A DNA stretch of 64,000 nt from an uncultured Granulosicoccaceae bacterium. Lineage in GTDB: Bacteria; Pseudomonadota; Gammaproteobacteria; Granulosicoccales; Granulosicoccaceae. Location: positions 1 to 64,000 of the forward strand of contig CALLBO010000004.1 in assembly GCA_937998875.1 (NCBI GenBank). Reading direction: 5' to 3'. The position numbers were made by a program, and so were the translations under genes. Below the pieces are notes generated by a model that made no database searches, was not told the origin of the DNA, and saw only the letters and a program-made list of their open reading frames with translations. Below, piece by piece: positions 8,466-18,833 of the stretch (position 1 is its first letter; each line of letters begins with the position of its first letter).

Positions 8466-9569
8466 TCAACTACTGCCAGTAGGCTTTAACTCGCCGGAGC
8501 TTATCTGTTCCTGCTCAATTGATTCAAACAAGGCTTGAAAATTACCCTCGCCAAAGCCGTCATCTCCCTTGCGCTGAATAAACTCGAAAAATATCGGACC
8601 GATAACAGTTTTTGAAAATATCTGCAACAGAATTTTAGTCTCCAGACCATTCACAACACCTTCACCATCAATCAGAATGCCGTGCTTTTTCATACGGCCT
8701 ACCGGCTCTTCATGATCAACCACCCGCTCATGGCTCATCTCATAGTAACTGTCAGGCGGAGCAGGCATAAAGCGAATCCCGCGTTCATGAATCTCATCTG
8801 TCGCATTATATAAATCTTCAGTACCAACGGCGATATGTTGAATACCTTCTCCTTTGTACTTTTTAAGATAGGAAACAATCTGACCGGTTTCACCACGGTC
8901 TTCATTGATCGGGATACGAATCTTTCCACAGGGAGAGGTCAATGCCCGGCTATATAAGCCGGAATGCTTTCCCTGTATATCAAAGAAGCGGATTTCTTTA
9001 AAATTAAAAAGGTCTCCATAGAATTCAAACCACAAGTCCATGTTGCCTTTGTAAACATTATGGGTGAGATGATCAAGATAGTAAAAACCAACACCATGCG
9101 GTTTGGATTCACCAATCCAATCAAATTCTTCATTATACGGCGAGGTATCAAAGTACTGATCGGTAAAATAAATCAGACTACCACCGATGCCTTTTATTGC
9201 TGGCCACTGTACTGACTTGCCATCTCCCTTGTACGGCTCCGCACCCATACTGATAGCATGATCATAAGCTAGTTCAGCATTTGCTACACGCCAGGCCATA
9301 GACGACGCGCACGGACCGTGCTCTTTTGAGAATTCGCTGGCGAAGCCTTGAGTGTCTGTATTGATAAGATAGGTAATGTCACCTTGTTGCCATAACTCTA
9401 TGCTGCGCTTCTTGTGATTAGCAACATGGGTGTAACCCATACTGGTAAACAGCGAACGTAATTCATCCGCATCGGGATGGACGAATTCTACAAATTCGAA
9501 GCCATCAGTACCTGCCGGATTTGAAGGAGTGATGACTGCTCGTGGTGCGTTGTGCGGGAACGGACCCAT
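8466..9569 (-). CDS. hppD: 4-hydroxyphenylpyruvate dioxygenase
   Basis: 367 aa; NPAGTDGFEFVEFVHPD, YLDHLTHNVYKGNMDLWFEFY, GIQHIAVGTEDLY, FSKTVIGPIFFEFIQRKGDDGFGEGNFQALFESIE. Confidence 0.95.
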   Translation of the reverse strand: MGPFPHNAPRAVITPSNPAGTDGFEFVEFVHPDADELRSLFTSMGYTHVANHKKRSIELWQQGDITYLINTDTQGFASEFSKEHGPCASSMAWRVANAELAYDHAISMGAEPYKGDGKSVQWPAIKGIGGSLIYFTDQYFDTSPYNEEFDWIGESKPHGVGFYYLDHLTHNVYKGNMDLWFEFYGDLFNFKEIRFFDIQGKHSGLYSRALTSPCGKIRIPINEDRGETGQIVSYLKKYKGEGIQHIAVGTEDLYNATDEIHERGIRFMPAPPDSYYEMSHERVVDHEEPVGRMKKHGILIDGEGVVNGLETKILLQIFSKTVIGPIFFEFIQRKGDDGFGEGNFQALFESIEQEQISSGELKPTGSS

Positions 9570-9706
9570 TGCGGTTTTCCTTTTAAACTATTGCGTTAAC
9601 TCAGTATAGCCGCTACTGACCGGTTTAGGTGGGTATCACAATTCGGTAACTGACAATGCAGAGGTTGTTATACTTGACCCAATCAGCAAGAGCGTTATTC
9701 ATGCGG

Positions 9707-10546
9707 CTATTGAGACAATGGCGGTTCAGTCACTCCGGTTAATGTCACCCCCATAGGACCACGGGGAATCACCAGATCTATCAGCTCACCGTTACGGTTA
9801 ACCTGAATACTGACAGACTCGTTACGTACTCCACCCGTCGTGCCGCCGCGTAAATCACGAAATTGAAAAACGCGATCATCGGCGTAGCGTATGATCGTGT
9901 CACCCACCTCAATGCCACTCAGGTCCGCAGCTGAGTTTTCAATAACACTCTCTATACGAACACGATTGTCTCTACCCTCCGCAACGAGTAGTTTGTCGTA
10001 ACCTTCATCACCAAGCGTTTCACGTAGCTGCCTGCCGTCTCTGAGCGCGTTTGACTCATCACGAAAGCGATCAGTATTGATCCAGCCTTCCCTGATGGCC
10101 TGGTCTCGCAGCTCCAGTCGTTGCAGCTGATTGTCATCACGAATGGCCTGTATTTCAGCTACAGTGGCGGGTTCGAAAATTGAACTCAGTATTTCGGTCT
10201 GCTCTTCTTCAGTGGGGTTGTCACCCGGAAGTAACTCCCGTAACCGTACTTCTGCAAGGTCTGCTTCCAGTGCTTCAATCCGGTTCTCTGCCGCCTCGAT
10301 ACGCTGAATCAGTACCTCAGCGTCTCCGAACCCGGTATCTGGCGTCATGTCTGTCACGGCCGTGCTCTGTGGCTCATCAACAACCGTGAACGGGGAAACA
10401 GGTGCTGCCGCGCGAGCTACGATCTCCGTTTGCGCCACCTCCGGTACACCTGACGCCCCCTTTGTATCGAGGTAACTGAAGCCGGCCATAGCCACAACAC
10501 CGACGGCCAGTCCGACAATAAAAATCAGAGATTTTCTAATGTGCAT
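9707..10546 (-). CDS. Membrane-anchored/secreted PDZ-domain protein
   Basis: 279 aa; N-terminal TM/signal, coiled-coil, C-terminal ENSAADLSGIEVGDTIIRYADDRVFQFRDLR PDZ segment. Confidence 0.75.
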   Translation of the reverse strand: MHIRKSLIFIVGLAVGVVAMAGFSYLDTKGASGVPEVAQTEIVARAAAPVSPFTVVDEPQSTAVTDMTPDTGFGDAEVLIQRIEAAENRIEALEADLAEVRLRELLPGDNPTEEEQTEILSSIFEPATVAEIQAIRDDNQLQRLELRDQAIREGWINTDRFRDESNALRDGRQLRETLGDEGYDKLLVAEGRDNRVRIESVIENSAADLSGIEVGDTIIRYADDRVFQFRDLRGGTTGGVRNESVSIQVNRNGELIDLVIPRGPMGVTLTGVTEPPLSQ

Positions 10547-10839
10547 GGGACTCCGGCCCTACCAGTAACGGATCTATCATGAGAGCTGCCGCAGACTTTT
10601 TCAACCGTGGTAACTCACCTACTTGTCCGGTCACGCAAGTGCGGAATACGCTGTTTGGACACCTTAGTTGGCTAATACAGTTGGTAAGTAATTAAATTCA
10701 CGATCGTTAGACCAACCTGACTCATATTAACCGGCACGGAGTGGCACGATGGGTTCATCACCACCCTCATCAAGCAGAATTTGTGGCAGACTGGCAGCTC
10801 AATCTGCCGAAAAAATTCAGCGCGGTGCGCTTTCCCTTC

Positions 10840-11790
10840 ATGTCCCTGAAACTATTCTCCCACGCGCAGGAGGACCGGCCGCTGCTCGCAATTGTCCTAC
10901 TGTTGATCGCGACATTCAGCCTCGCCCTGCAAGATTCGCTGATGAAGCTGATGGCCAGCGAGACGAGTTTCTGGCAAATACAAACACTACGTGCCCTCGG
11001 CAACATCGCGATTTCAGTGCTCCTAGCATGGTTCTCGGGCGGGCTGATGCTGCTCAGGCCGCGAAACCGGAATGGTGTTCTCCTGCGCTCCGCATTCCTT
11101 GCCATCACTATGTTTTTGTTTTTTTCCGGCGCACCGCTGCTGTCGATTACCGAAATGGCGGCCGGCTTATACACGTATCCGATTTTTGTCTGCCTGCTGG
11201 CAGGCCCTGTACTCGGTGAGCACATCGGCTTGTGGCGTATGGCAAGTATAGTAATCGGATCAGTTGGCGCGCTGATTGTAATCAGCCCGTGGAAGGACGG
11301 ATTCAATGTTGTCCAACTACTGCCTGTCAGTGCAGGATTTTTCTTTGCCTGCAACCTGCTAACACTAAGACGCGTATGCCGCCATGAAAGCACACTGGCA
11401 CTGTCGTTCGTTGCAGGCATCATATTCTTAGCCGTAGGATTGTCGGGGGCAACCCTGCTTTCGCTATGGCAGCCAACATCCCCGGGCCTCAGTGCAATGC
11501 CCTACGTTACTGTTGGCTGGCCCGAACTTACCTGGCTGGTGGCAGGTTTTGCACTACTCGCATCAGCATTAAATCTCACCGGCAACATCTGCATGACACG
11601 CGCCTATCAGACAGCTGACGCCAGCCTGCTCGCACCGCTGGATTTTGTATACCTAATATTTGCAGCGTTCTGGGGCCGTCTGATTTTTAATCAATGGCCA
11701 TCAACAGACACCGTTGCCGGCATGATGTTGATTATTTTCGCGGGTGTTACCATTGCATTGAGAGAGCACAGACTAAAAGCAAAAAAGTAG
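10840..11790 (+). CDS. DMT-superfamily (EamA) transporter
   Basis: Internal start MSLKLFSHAQEDRPLLAIVLLL; ten-TM pattern with two EamA halves. ORF track start 10741. Confidence 0.82.
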   Translation: MSLKLFSHAQEDRPLLAIVLLLIATFSLALQDSLMKLMASETSFWQIQTLRALGNIAISVLLAWFSGGLMLLRPRNRNGVLLRSAFLAITMFLFFSGAPLLSITEMAAGLYTYPIFVCLLAGPVLGEHIGLWRMASIVIGSVGALIVISPWKDGFNVVQLLPVSAGFFFACNLLTLRRVCRHESTLALSFVAGIIFLAVGLSGATLLSLWQPTSPGLSAMPYVTVGWPELTWLVAGFALLASALNLTGNICMTRAYQTADASLLAPLDFVYLIFAAFWGRLIFNQWPSTDTVAGMMLIIFAGVTIALREHRLKAKK

Positions 11791-11809
11791 ACAACCCGGG
11801 TACAACGCT

Positions 11810-12679
11810 ATGACTAATAAATCAGTAGGGATTATCGGTATTGGCCTGATGGGCCATGGTATCGCAACAAATATTCAGAGACATGGCTGGTCAATCGGTT
11901 TTTTAGAGCATGATGGCAATCAGCCTACTGAAAATCTGACAGATAACGGTGCTATCGCGTATCAATCTCTTGCGCAGTTAGCACAGGCCAGTGACATTGT
12001 TATTCTCTGTGTAACCGGCAGCCCTGAGGTAGAGAAAATTCTTACCGGAGCTGAAGGCCTGTTGCAGCACATCCGGGAAGAGACAGTTATCATAGACTGC
12101 TCCACTGCAATACCAGCTTCTACAATCGCCATGGCAGCACTGGTTGAAAACGCCGGTGGAAAATTTATAGACGCACCAATGACACGCACCCCCAAAGAAG
12201 CCAGCGTGGGTAGACTCAACCTGATTGTGGGTGCTACGCCGGAACTGTTTCGTCAACACTTACCGCTATTGGAAACTTTCGCAGAAAATATCGTTCATGC
12301 AGGGGATGTGGGCAGCGGCCATACACTCAAGTTACTACACAACTATGTGTCACTGGGTTTTTCAACAGTCTTAGCCGAAGCTACTGCTACTGCAAAAAAA
12401 TCAGGAGTGGACCCTGCCGTTTTTCATGACGTGCTTGCCAAAGGCGGCGGATCAAGTGTAGTGCTTGATCGCATGGAACCTTTTATCGTCAACGGTGAGG
12501 TAGGTAATTTTGCTTTTACACTTGCAAATAGCGCCAAAGATCTTGGTTACTATACTCAAATGTGCCTGGACCTTAATGCCACGGCAACGGTGGCAGAAAG
12601 CATCAACAATACACTGGAGAAACAGGTCGATGAAGGCAACGGCAAAGCCTTCGTACCGCAACTTATAAATTTTTTATAA
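11810..12679 (+). CDS. NAD(P)-dependent beta-hydroxyacid dehydrogenase (3-hydroxyisobutyrate dehydrogenase family)
   Basis: 289 aa; VGIIGIGLMGHGIATNIQRHGW; FIDAPMTRTPKEASVGRLNLIVGA; GSGHTLKLLHNYVSLG. Confidence 0.9.
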   Translation: MTNKSVGIIGIGLMGHGIATNIQRHGWSIGFLEHDGNQPTENLTDNGAIAYQSLAQLAQASDIVILCVTGSPEVEKILTGAEGLLQHIREETVIIDCSTAIPASTIAMAALVENAGGKFIDAPMTRTPKEASVGRLNLIVGATPELFRQHLPLLETFAENIVHAGDVGSGHTLKLLHNYVSLGFSTVLAEATATAKKSGVDPAVFHDVLAKGGGSSVVLDRMEPFIVNGEVGNFAFTLANSAKDLGYYTQMCLDLNATATVAESINNTLEKQVDEGNGKAFVPQLINFL

Positions 12680-12723
12680 GGCCAGGGCATCCACGGTAAC
12701 CACCACACCAAAAGGCAGTTGGA

Positions 12724-13611
12724 TTAAATCAACAGGGCCGGCAGAGTGTCAACAAACGCCTGCGCTGCCCGAGACATGCTTCTGTCTGGGTTACGAACCA
12801 GCGCCACTGAGTAAGATACATCAACACCGGGAGTATTTAGCGTCGTCAGTGAGTCATCACCCTCAGACAACGGTAGACATGCCCATCCCATGCCGATAGA
12901 GGCCATAGAGCGTGTAGTAGGAAAATCAGAAACTTCCATCGCCGGCTTTACTTCAACATTGTTGGCGATCATCAACTGATCCAGTGTCTGCCGAATAGCA
13001 GAATTTTTTTGTGGAAGAACCCCGGGATACAAGGCTAAATCCTGAACGGTTACGCTCTCTTTCATGGCCAACGGGTGCGAAGCGTCTACAACGAGTTTCA
13101 ACTCCTCTGTCCAGATATCAACACCTGCAAGGCGTGAGTGAGTGCTTGAAAATGAGGATTTCTCACTCACTGTGCACAGCGTCATATCAAGCAGCCCACC
13201 TTCTATTGCATCAAGTGATTCTGCAGACTTTACAAATTGAAGATCTATGTCAACATCCGGATAGGCCTGCTTATAACTCTTCAATATCGGCGCAAGTCGA
13301 TCAAGACTGACATACTCTGCAACCCCGATAGATAGCTTACCCCCCACTTCCTTACCGAGGCTCAAAATTTCACTTTCTATACGCGCCACTTCAGAACTTA
13401 TCTTCAATGCAGAAGGAAGAAGCACATGCCCAGCTTCTGTTAAATGAACTCTTCTTCCAACACGATCGAACAATCTCGATGCCAATTCAGACTCGAGTGC
13501 GGCAATACGCTTGCTCACAGCGGGTTGCGTTAATTTCAGACTTTCAGCAGATCTCGAGAACGATTTCTTATCTGCCACTTCTATGAAAGCCTGCAGGTTG
13601 TTGATATCCAT
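12724..13611 (-). CDS. LysR-family transcriptional regulator
   Basis: 295 aa; MDINNLQAFIEVADKKSFSRSAESLKLTQPAVSKRIAALESELASRLFDRVGRRVHLTEAG. Confidence 0.95.
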   Translation of the reverse strand: MDINNLQAFIEVADKKSFSRSAESLKLTQPAVSKRIAALESELASRLFDRVGRRVHLTEAGHVLLPSALKISSEVARIESEILSLGKEVGGKLSIGVAEYVSLDRLAPILKSYKQAYPDVDIDLQFVKSAESLDAIEGGLLDMTLCTVSEKSSFSSTHSRLAGVDIWTEELKLVVDASHPLAMKESVTVQDLALYPGVLPQKNSAIRQTLDQLMIANNVEVKPAMEVSDFPTTRSMASIGMGWACLPLSEGDDSLTTLNTPGVDVSYSVALVRNPDRSMSRAAQAFVDTLPALLI

Positions 13612-13865
13612 AATAAGCTCACTTAAATAAGTATAGTTATATACACTGCTTTCCTATCCAGAAACCAGAACCACCATCTACAACGGTAAGTCATGCACGC
13701 TTTTTACCAACACACATAACTATGCTTACAAATACTTAGCCTATTGATACGCTGCACTACGAGTTATAGCAGCTACTCAATGCGTAGTGAACACTTAAGG
13801 CACCTACATAAAACACCTACGTAACACTACCGATCATCACACCGGACACTCCCCTGGAAGATCTT

Positions 13866-14486
13866 TTACAGAGATAGCCTGCCAACAGCACGCCGCAACT
13901 GGTTTATGTTCCGCACGCCAAGTTTTTCAAGTATTCTTGATCGGTGATGCTCAACAGTGCGGTAACTAATACCTAAAGCACGAGCTATAACTTTACTGGA
14001 CAGTGGACTCTCAGCTTCTATCAGTAAATCAAAGATATAACGTTCTCTGTCAGTCAATTTACCGATTCGTTCAAATATTTCATTCTCCTTTCTTATACGA
14101 ATTCTCTCATTTGCGTCTTTTGTTATAGCTTCCTCGATACTTAAAATCACCTCCTCCTTACGGAATGGTTTTTGAAAAAACCCTATCGCTCCTCCACGAA
14201 TAGCTTTAACAGACTCTGCAACACCGCCATGTCCTGTAACAAATATCATGGGGATGTCATATTTACGTCGGACTAGCTCCGATTGCAGCTGCAAACCGTC
14301 CATCTCTGGCAGACGTAATTCAGTCACAAGACACCCATGTTCGCTTTTGAAATTCGCGAGAAACTCTTTCGCCGAAGAGTACTCCCTGACTTCAAGATCT
14401 TTTTCCTCAAGTGCGGGAGGAAGTGAGCCCAGCTCAGACTTATTTTCATCCACCAAAAAAACAATTGGCTTTTCTGCCTTTAGCAC
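13866..14486 (-). CDS. Orphan FixJ/NarL-type response regulator with atypical receiver (Asp to Glu)
   Basis: 206 aa; receiver IVFLVDENK...CLVTELRLPEMDGLQL...MIFVTGHG...FFQKPF and LuxR HTH LTDRERYIFDLLIEAESPLSSKVIARALGISYRTVEHHRSRILEKLGVRN. Confidence 0.92.
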   Translation of the reverse strand: MLKAEKPIVFLVDENKSELGSLPPALEEKDLEVREYSSAKEFLANFKSEHGCLVTELRLPEMDGLQLQSELVRRKYDIPMIFVTGHGGVAESVKAIRGGAIGFFQKPFRKEEVILSIEEAITKDANERIRIRKENEIFERIGKLTDRERYIFDLLIEAESPLSSKVIARALGISYRTVEHHRSRILEKLGVRNINQLRRAVGRLSL

Positions 14487-15091
14487 CTATCAAACCTCAT
14501 CCATGTTCACTCAGACACATGGAATGCAATAGTGATCACTCGAATAAAAATGTGCAAGGGAATGACGGGTGGGGTTTAGCAATAAACGCATGGCACTTCG
14601 ATAGCGAACGAACATAACCTTCCACCCGGTAGTTTCCTTCAAAAACTACAATTGCCACTTCCTTGGCGGGATTCTGTCGCACCCTGCAACCTTAACACCG
14701 TGAGTTCAGAAAATAAACTTTCCGCGGAAGGTGAACCGAGAGACTCTTTCGCAACCATATTTACTATTAGTAAAAGCAACTGTAACGCTGTTGAAACTAA
14801 ATCACTTACCCTTGCTACCAGTGTTTATAATATAGGTACATACTATTTCTAATGGTTCTAGCAAAGTGAATATTTGGCGGGTTTGATAAAGATAAGGCAT
14901 GCTTAACGCACAATCTCAGGAACTAGTGTGGTGTTTATCCGACACTACAAATCTGATTCAAATATTATTGTAACCTTGATTTTTACGAATTCCAATCTGT
15001 CTATAACGCATCTAGGTAACAAGGAATTACGGTATTGTAGAAGTACTGCGGCAACAGGGCGACAGTAAACTGTGGCTTTTCTTGCTTTCCT

Positions 15092-16864
15092 TTACAACGC
15101 CGCGCCGATAACATCCATTCGCGGCATCAACTCCAACAGGTGTCGAGAATACTCATGCTGCGGGTTTGTAAACAGCGCTTCAGCATTTGCAATCTCGCAA
15201 ATAGATCCGTTGCGCATTACCGCAACCCGATCGCACATTTGCCGTATCACTGGCAGATCATGAGAGATAAATAACAGCGTCAACCCTAGCTCATCCTGTA
15301 GATCTTTGAGAAGGTTAAGAATTTGCGCTTGAATCGATACATCCAGCGCAGAAGTGGGCTCATCACAAATAAGAATTCTGGGTCTGGATGCCAGAGCACG
15401 AGCAATCGAAATACGTTGCCGCTGACCACCTGAAAACTCATGCGGGTATCTTAGTGCTGCATCTTTGCCCAGGCCTACATGCTCGAGAAGATCATGTACC
15501 AGACGGCGGGTGTGTTTTTCATTATCCGATTGCTTATAGAAACGGATGGGCTCCGCAACAATATCAAGCACTCGTAACCTGCCGTTCAAACTACTGTAGG
15601 GATCCTGAAAGATCATCTGCAGATTTAACCTGGCCGCTTTTATGCGTGGGTCTTTCTGATCACCCAGAACACTCTGGCCCACAATTTCCACAGATCCTGA
15701 GTCCGGTTTGTGCAACCCGGCTATTAGCCTTGCAACCGTAGATTTACCAGAGCCGGATTCACCAACCAGCCCAAAAGATTCTCCCTGTGCGATGGAAAAA
15801 CTGACTCTATCCACGGCCTGCAACATGCGCCGGTTGCGCTTCAAAATCGCACCCTGAAGTTTGAACGCGAGACACAGGTCTCTGACTTCAATAGCGGGTG
15901 CATCTTTATTAAAAGTTGCTGGTGTCTGTTGCAGCTGACTTTGCTGACCCAGCCAGTGCGTATTGATATCTATGCGGTTTAACGTATCTGCCGCATCGCC
16001 GCTGCCATCAATGTAATCCACGCTGTTAAATCTGTGCAAGCGCTTGTCCGGTCGCGGAACAGCAGCAATCAGGCTTTTAGTATATTCATGCTGAGGATTC
16101 CCGAGAATTTGCCTGACGTCTCCCGTCTCCACAATGTTGCCACTGTACATAACCGCCACCCGGTCTGCGATATTGGCAATTACGCCGATATCATGCGTGA
16201 CAATAATTACTCCAAGGTTACGTGACTTGCACAACCCGCGAATCAGATCGAGTATCTGAGCCTGCACGGATACGTCAAGTGCCGTAGTCGGCTCATCAGC
16301 GATAATCAGATCCGGGTCACCAGCAAGCGCCAGTGCAATCACCACACGCTGCCGCATACCACCAGAAAACTGGTGCGGGTAAGACCTAAGTCTTGCTCGC
16401 GCTTCCGTGATACCAACTGATTCTAATAACTCTTCAGCACTTTTCTCAGCTTCTGACTGGCCAATGCCCTTGGTTTTACGAATTGTCTCTATCAGCTGCT
16501 CACCAATGCGTAGCAACGGGTTTAATGACGTCTGGGGATCCTGAAAAATCATACCGATTTGATCACCCCGTATACGACGCATCTGATCTTCAGTTTTACC
16601 GCGTAACTCGTCTCCTTTAAAGCGGATGCTACCGGCCGTAATCTGCCCTGGTGATTCGAGCAGATCAATCACGGCGTTACCAATGGTCGATTTGCCGGCG
16701 CCTGACTCACCCACCAGACCCAACACTTCACCAGCAGCCACTTGTAACGACACGCTTTTGGCGGCGTGTATGTTGCCACGACGGGTCAGGAAGTCGACGT
16801 CCAGATTTTCTATTTCGAGAAGTTCTGACACGACGTTACCTGAGCTTCGGATTGAGTGCGTCAC
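15092..16864 (-). CDS. Dipeptide-type ABC transporter, fused dual ATP-binding protein (DppD-DppF/GsiA-like)
   Basis: 590 aa; two Walker A ([18 protein letters not shown]) and two signature motifs ([16 protein letters not shown]). Confidence 0.93.
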   Translation of the reverse strand: MTHSIRSSGNVVSELLEIENLDVDFLTRRGNIHAAKSVSLQVAAGEVLGLVGESGAGKSTIGNAVIDLLESPGQITAGSIRFKGDELRGKTEDQMRRIRGDQIGMIFQDPQTSLNPLLRIGEQLIETIRKTKGIGQSEAEKSAEELLESVGITEARARLRSYPHQFSGGMRQRVVIALALAGDPDLIIADEPTTALDVSVQAQILDLIRGLCKSRNLGVIIVTHDIGVIANIADRVAVMYSGNIVETGDVRQILGNPQHEYTKSLIAAVPRPDKRLHRFNSVDYIDGSGDAADTLNRIDINTHWLGQQSQLQQTPATFNKDAPAIEVRDLCLAFKLQGAILKRNRRMLQAVDRVSFSIAQGESFGLVGESGSGKSTVARLIAGLHKPDSGSVEIVGQSVLGDQKDPRIKAARLNLQMIFQDPYSSLNGRLRVLDIVAEPIRFYKQSDNEKHTRRLVHDLLEHVGLGKDAALRYPHEFSGGQRQRISIARALASRPRILICDEPTSALDVSIQAQILNLLKDLQDELGLTLLFISHDLPVIRQMCDRVAVMRNGSICEIANAEALFTNPQHEYSRHLLELMPRMDVIGAAL

Positions 16865-17771
16865 GCATCCAATCCCCTAGCAGATTAACCGCAAACACTA
16901 AAACCACAAGGGCAATGGCCGGAAATAGCGTGATCCACCATAACCCAGAAAACAAATACTCGTTGCCCACCCGTATCAATGTGCCCAGGCTTGGTGTCGT
17001 CGGTGGAATACCCTGACCCAAAAAGGAAAGTGTGGCTTCGGCGATAATCGCCAGCGCCAATCCAATGGTGGCTATCACCAATACTGGTCGTAAAGTATTT
17101 GGCAGCACATGTCTTAAAATAATCATTCGCTGTGGCAGGCCAATTACCCTTGCCGCCTGTACGTATTCTTTTTGCGATTCAACCAGTGTGGCACCGCGTG
17201 CAACACGTGCAAACTGCGGCCAGTCTGTCAGACCTATCGCAATGATCACAACCCAGATCGCAAATTCTTCCCGCATTTCGAGCGGCAGTATCGTGCGACC
17301 GATTCCGTTAATCAGAATCGCGAGCAGAATCCCTGGAATGGTGAGCTGGACATCCGCAATACGCATGATAATGGCATCGGTAACACCGCCGAAATAGCCA
17401 GACAAAACGCCCAACGTCACACCCAGCACCATACCAAGGGCAACGGCTGCCAAACCAACAAGTATGGATAAACGTCCGCCATACAAAATAGTAGAGAGCA
17501 TATCTCTACCCTGATTGTCAGTACCGAGGAGATATTGCGATTGGCCACCCTCTACCCACGAAGGTGGAAGCTTACCATCCCATAGTGAAATCTGTGCCGG
17601 ATCAAAAGGATCAAACGGAGCAATCCACGGTGCGAGCATTGTTGCAACGATACAAGTGATCGTTATCAGTGCTGCGATTATGGCAGTGGGTGAGTGAAAG
17701 AACGACCAGGCTATATCGTTATCAATCAGTCGCTTGAAAAAACCACGAGGTGCGGTAGCTTGTGTATTGAT
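16836..17771 (-). CDS. Dipeptide-type ABC permease (DppC-like), probable non-canonical start
   Basis: ORF track 16836..17639 begins inside the protein; in-frame extension INTQATAPRGFFKRLIDNDIAWSFFHSPTAIIAALITITCIVAT|MLAPWIAPFDP supplies TM1 but has no ATG/GTG/TTG. Confidence 0.8.
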   Translation of the reverse strand: MNTQATAPRGFFKRLIDNDIAWSFFHSPTAIIAALITITCIVATMLAPWIAPFDPFDPAQISLWDGKLPPSWVEGGQSQYLLGTDNQGRDMLSTILYGGRLSILVGLAAVALGMVLGVTLGVLSGYFGGVTDAIIMRIADVQLTIPGILLAILINGIGRTILPLEMREEFAIWVVIIAIGLTDWPQFARVARGATLVESQKEYVQAARVIGLPQRMIILRHVLPNTLRPVLVIATIGLALAIIAEATLSFLGQGIPPTTPSLGTLIRVGNEYLFSGLWWITLFPAIALVVLVFAVNLLGDWMRDALNPKLR

Positions 17772-17772
17772 G

Positions 17773-18744
17773 TCAGCGCCCTGCCATTCTTATACGAGGA
17801 TCAATAAAAACGTACAGCAAATCTACTATCAGGTTAACCACAACGAAAACCAAAGCCACAAAACACAGGTAGGCAGCCATAATCGGGACATCGGCAAAAT
17901 CGACTGCCTGAATAAACATAAGACCGGTACCGGGCCATTGAAAGACGGTTTCTGTAATTACCGAGAACGCGATAAGCCCTCCAATATTAATACCGATGAT
18001 AGTGATGACCGGTACAAGTGTATTTTTTAGTGCGTGCACAAAATTGATTGATCGCTCAGACAATCCGCGTGCCCGGGCAAACTTGATGTAGTCCGTTTGC
18101 ATGACCTCAAGCATTTCAGACCGCACCAAACGAAGTATCATAGTTAACTGAAATAGACTTAACGTCAGCGCGGGTAAGATGATCGAACGCCAGCCATCAA
18201 CCGATAAAAAGCTTGTTTTCCACCAACCAATTTCCACCAGGCCAGCACGTCCGGACGACGGTAGCCAGCGAAGTGTAACTGCGAACAGATAGATTAGGGC
18301 AATACCGATGATAAATGTCGGCAACGAAACGCCTACCAGTGATGATGACAGGATCGTTTTAGACAACCACCCATCTCGTCTGATACCTGTATAGACACCT
18401 GCGCCAATACCGAGTATCAGAGCTATCACTGCCGATACCGCAACCAATTCAAGCGTAGCGGGCAAACGTTCTTTAATCAACTCATCTACTGGACGTCTGA
18501 CCCGGTAACTCAGACCGAATTCACCCCTGACTGCGTTACCCACAAAGCGCACATACTGAACAATAATAGGATCATCGAGTCCGAGATTTTCTCGTATTCG
18601 AAGACGGTCTTCGCGTGTTGCTTCCTGCCCAACCATATTGTTGACAGGATCACCTACGAAGTTGAAGAGAGAAAAAGAGATCAACGAGACCGCGGCCATA
18701 ACCAGAATTGACTGACCGAGACGTCGAATAATATAGGCAAGCAT
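17773..18744 (-). CDS. Dipeptide-type ABC permease (DppB-like)
   Basis: 323 aa; MLAYIIRRLGQSILVMAAVSLISFSLFNFVGDPV; KFARARGLSERSINFVHALKNTLVPVITIIG. Confidence 0.93.
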   Translation of the reverse strand: MLAYIIRRLGQSILVMAAVSLISFSLFNFVGDPVNNMVGQEATREDRLRIRENLGLDDPIIVQYVRFVGNAVRGEFGLSYRVRRPVDELIKERLPATLELVAVSAVIALILGIGAGVYTGIRRDGWLSKTILSSSLVGVSLPTFIIGIALIYLFAVTLRWLPSSGRAGLVEIGWWKTSFLSVDGWRSIILPALTLSLFQLTMILRLVRSEMLEVMQTDYIKFARARGLSERSINFVHALKNTLVPVITIIGINIGGLIAFSVITETVFQWPGTGLMFIQAVDFADVPIMAAYLCFVALVFVVVNLIVDLLYVFIDPRIRMAGR

Positions 18745-18790
18745 ATAGGTTTTATTATCCCACCTTGAACAAGCGCGTAGAACAGCACCA

Positions 18791-18822
18791 CAAAAAAGGG
18801 CAGTGAGAAGTCACTGCCCTTT
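18791..18822 (-). terminator. Intrinsic terminator/attenuator between SBP gene and permease genes
   Basis: Minus strand reads AAAGGGCAGTGA-CTTC-TCACTGCCCTTTTTTG: 12-bp stem, U-rich tail. Confidence 0.75.
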
Positions 18823-18833
18823 CAGGTATAGCT

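Noticed and set aside
10770-11423. 217-aa antisense ORF opposite the DMT transporter
   Set aside because: Antisense to a well-supported membrane transporter; composition typical of an antisense frame.
15092-16864. Novel fusion of two ABC ATPases
   Set aside because: Fused DppD-DppF/GsiA-type ATPases are common.
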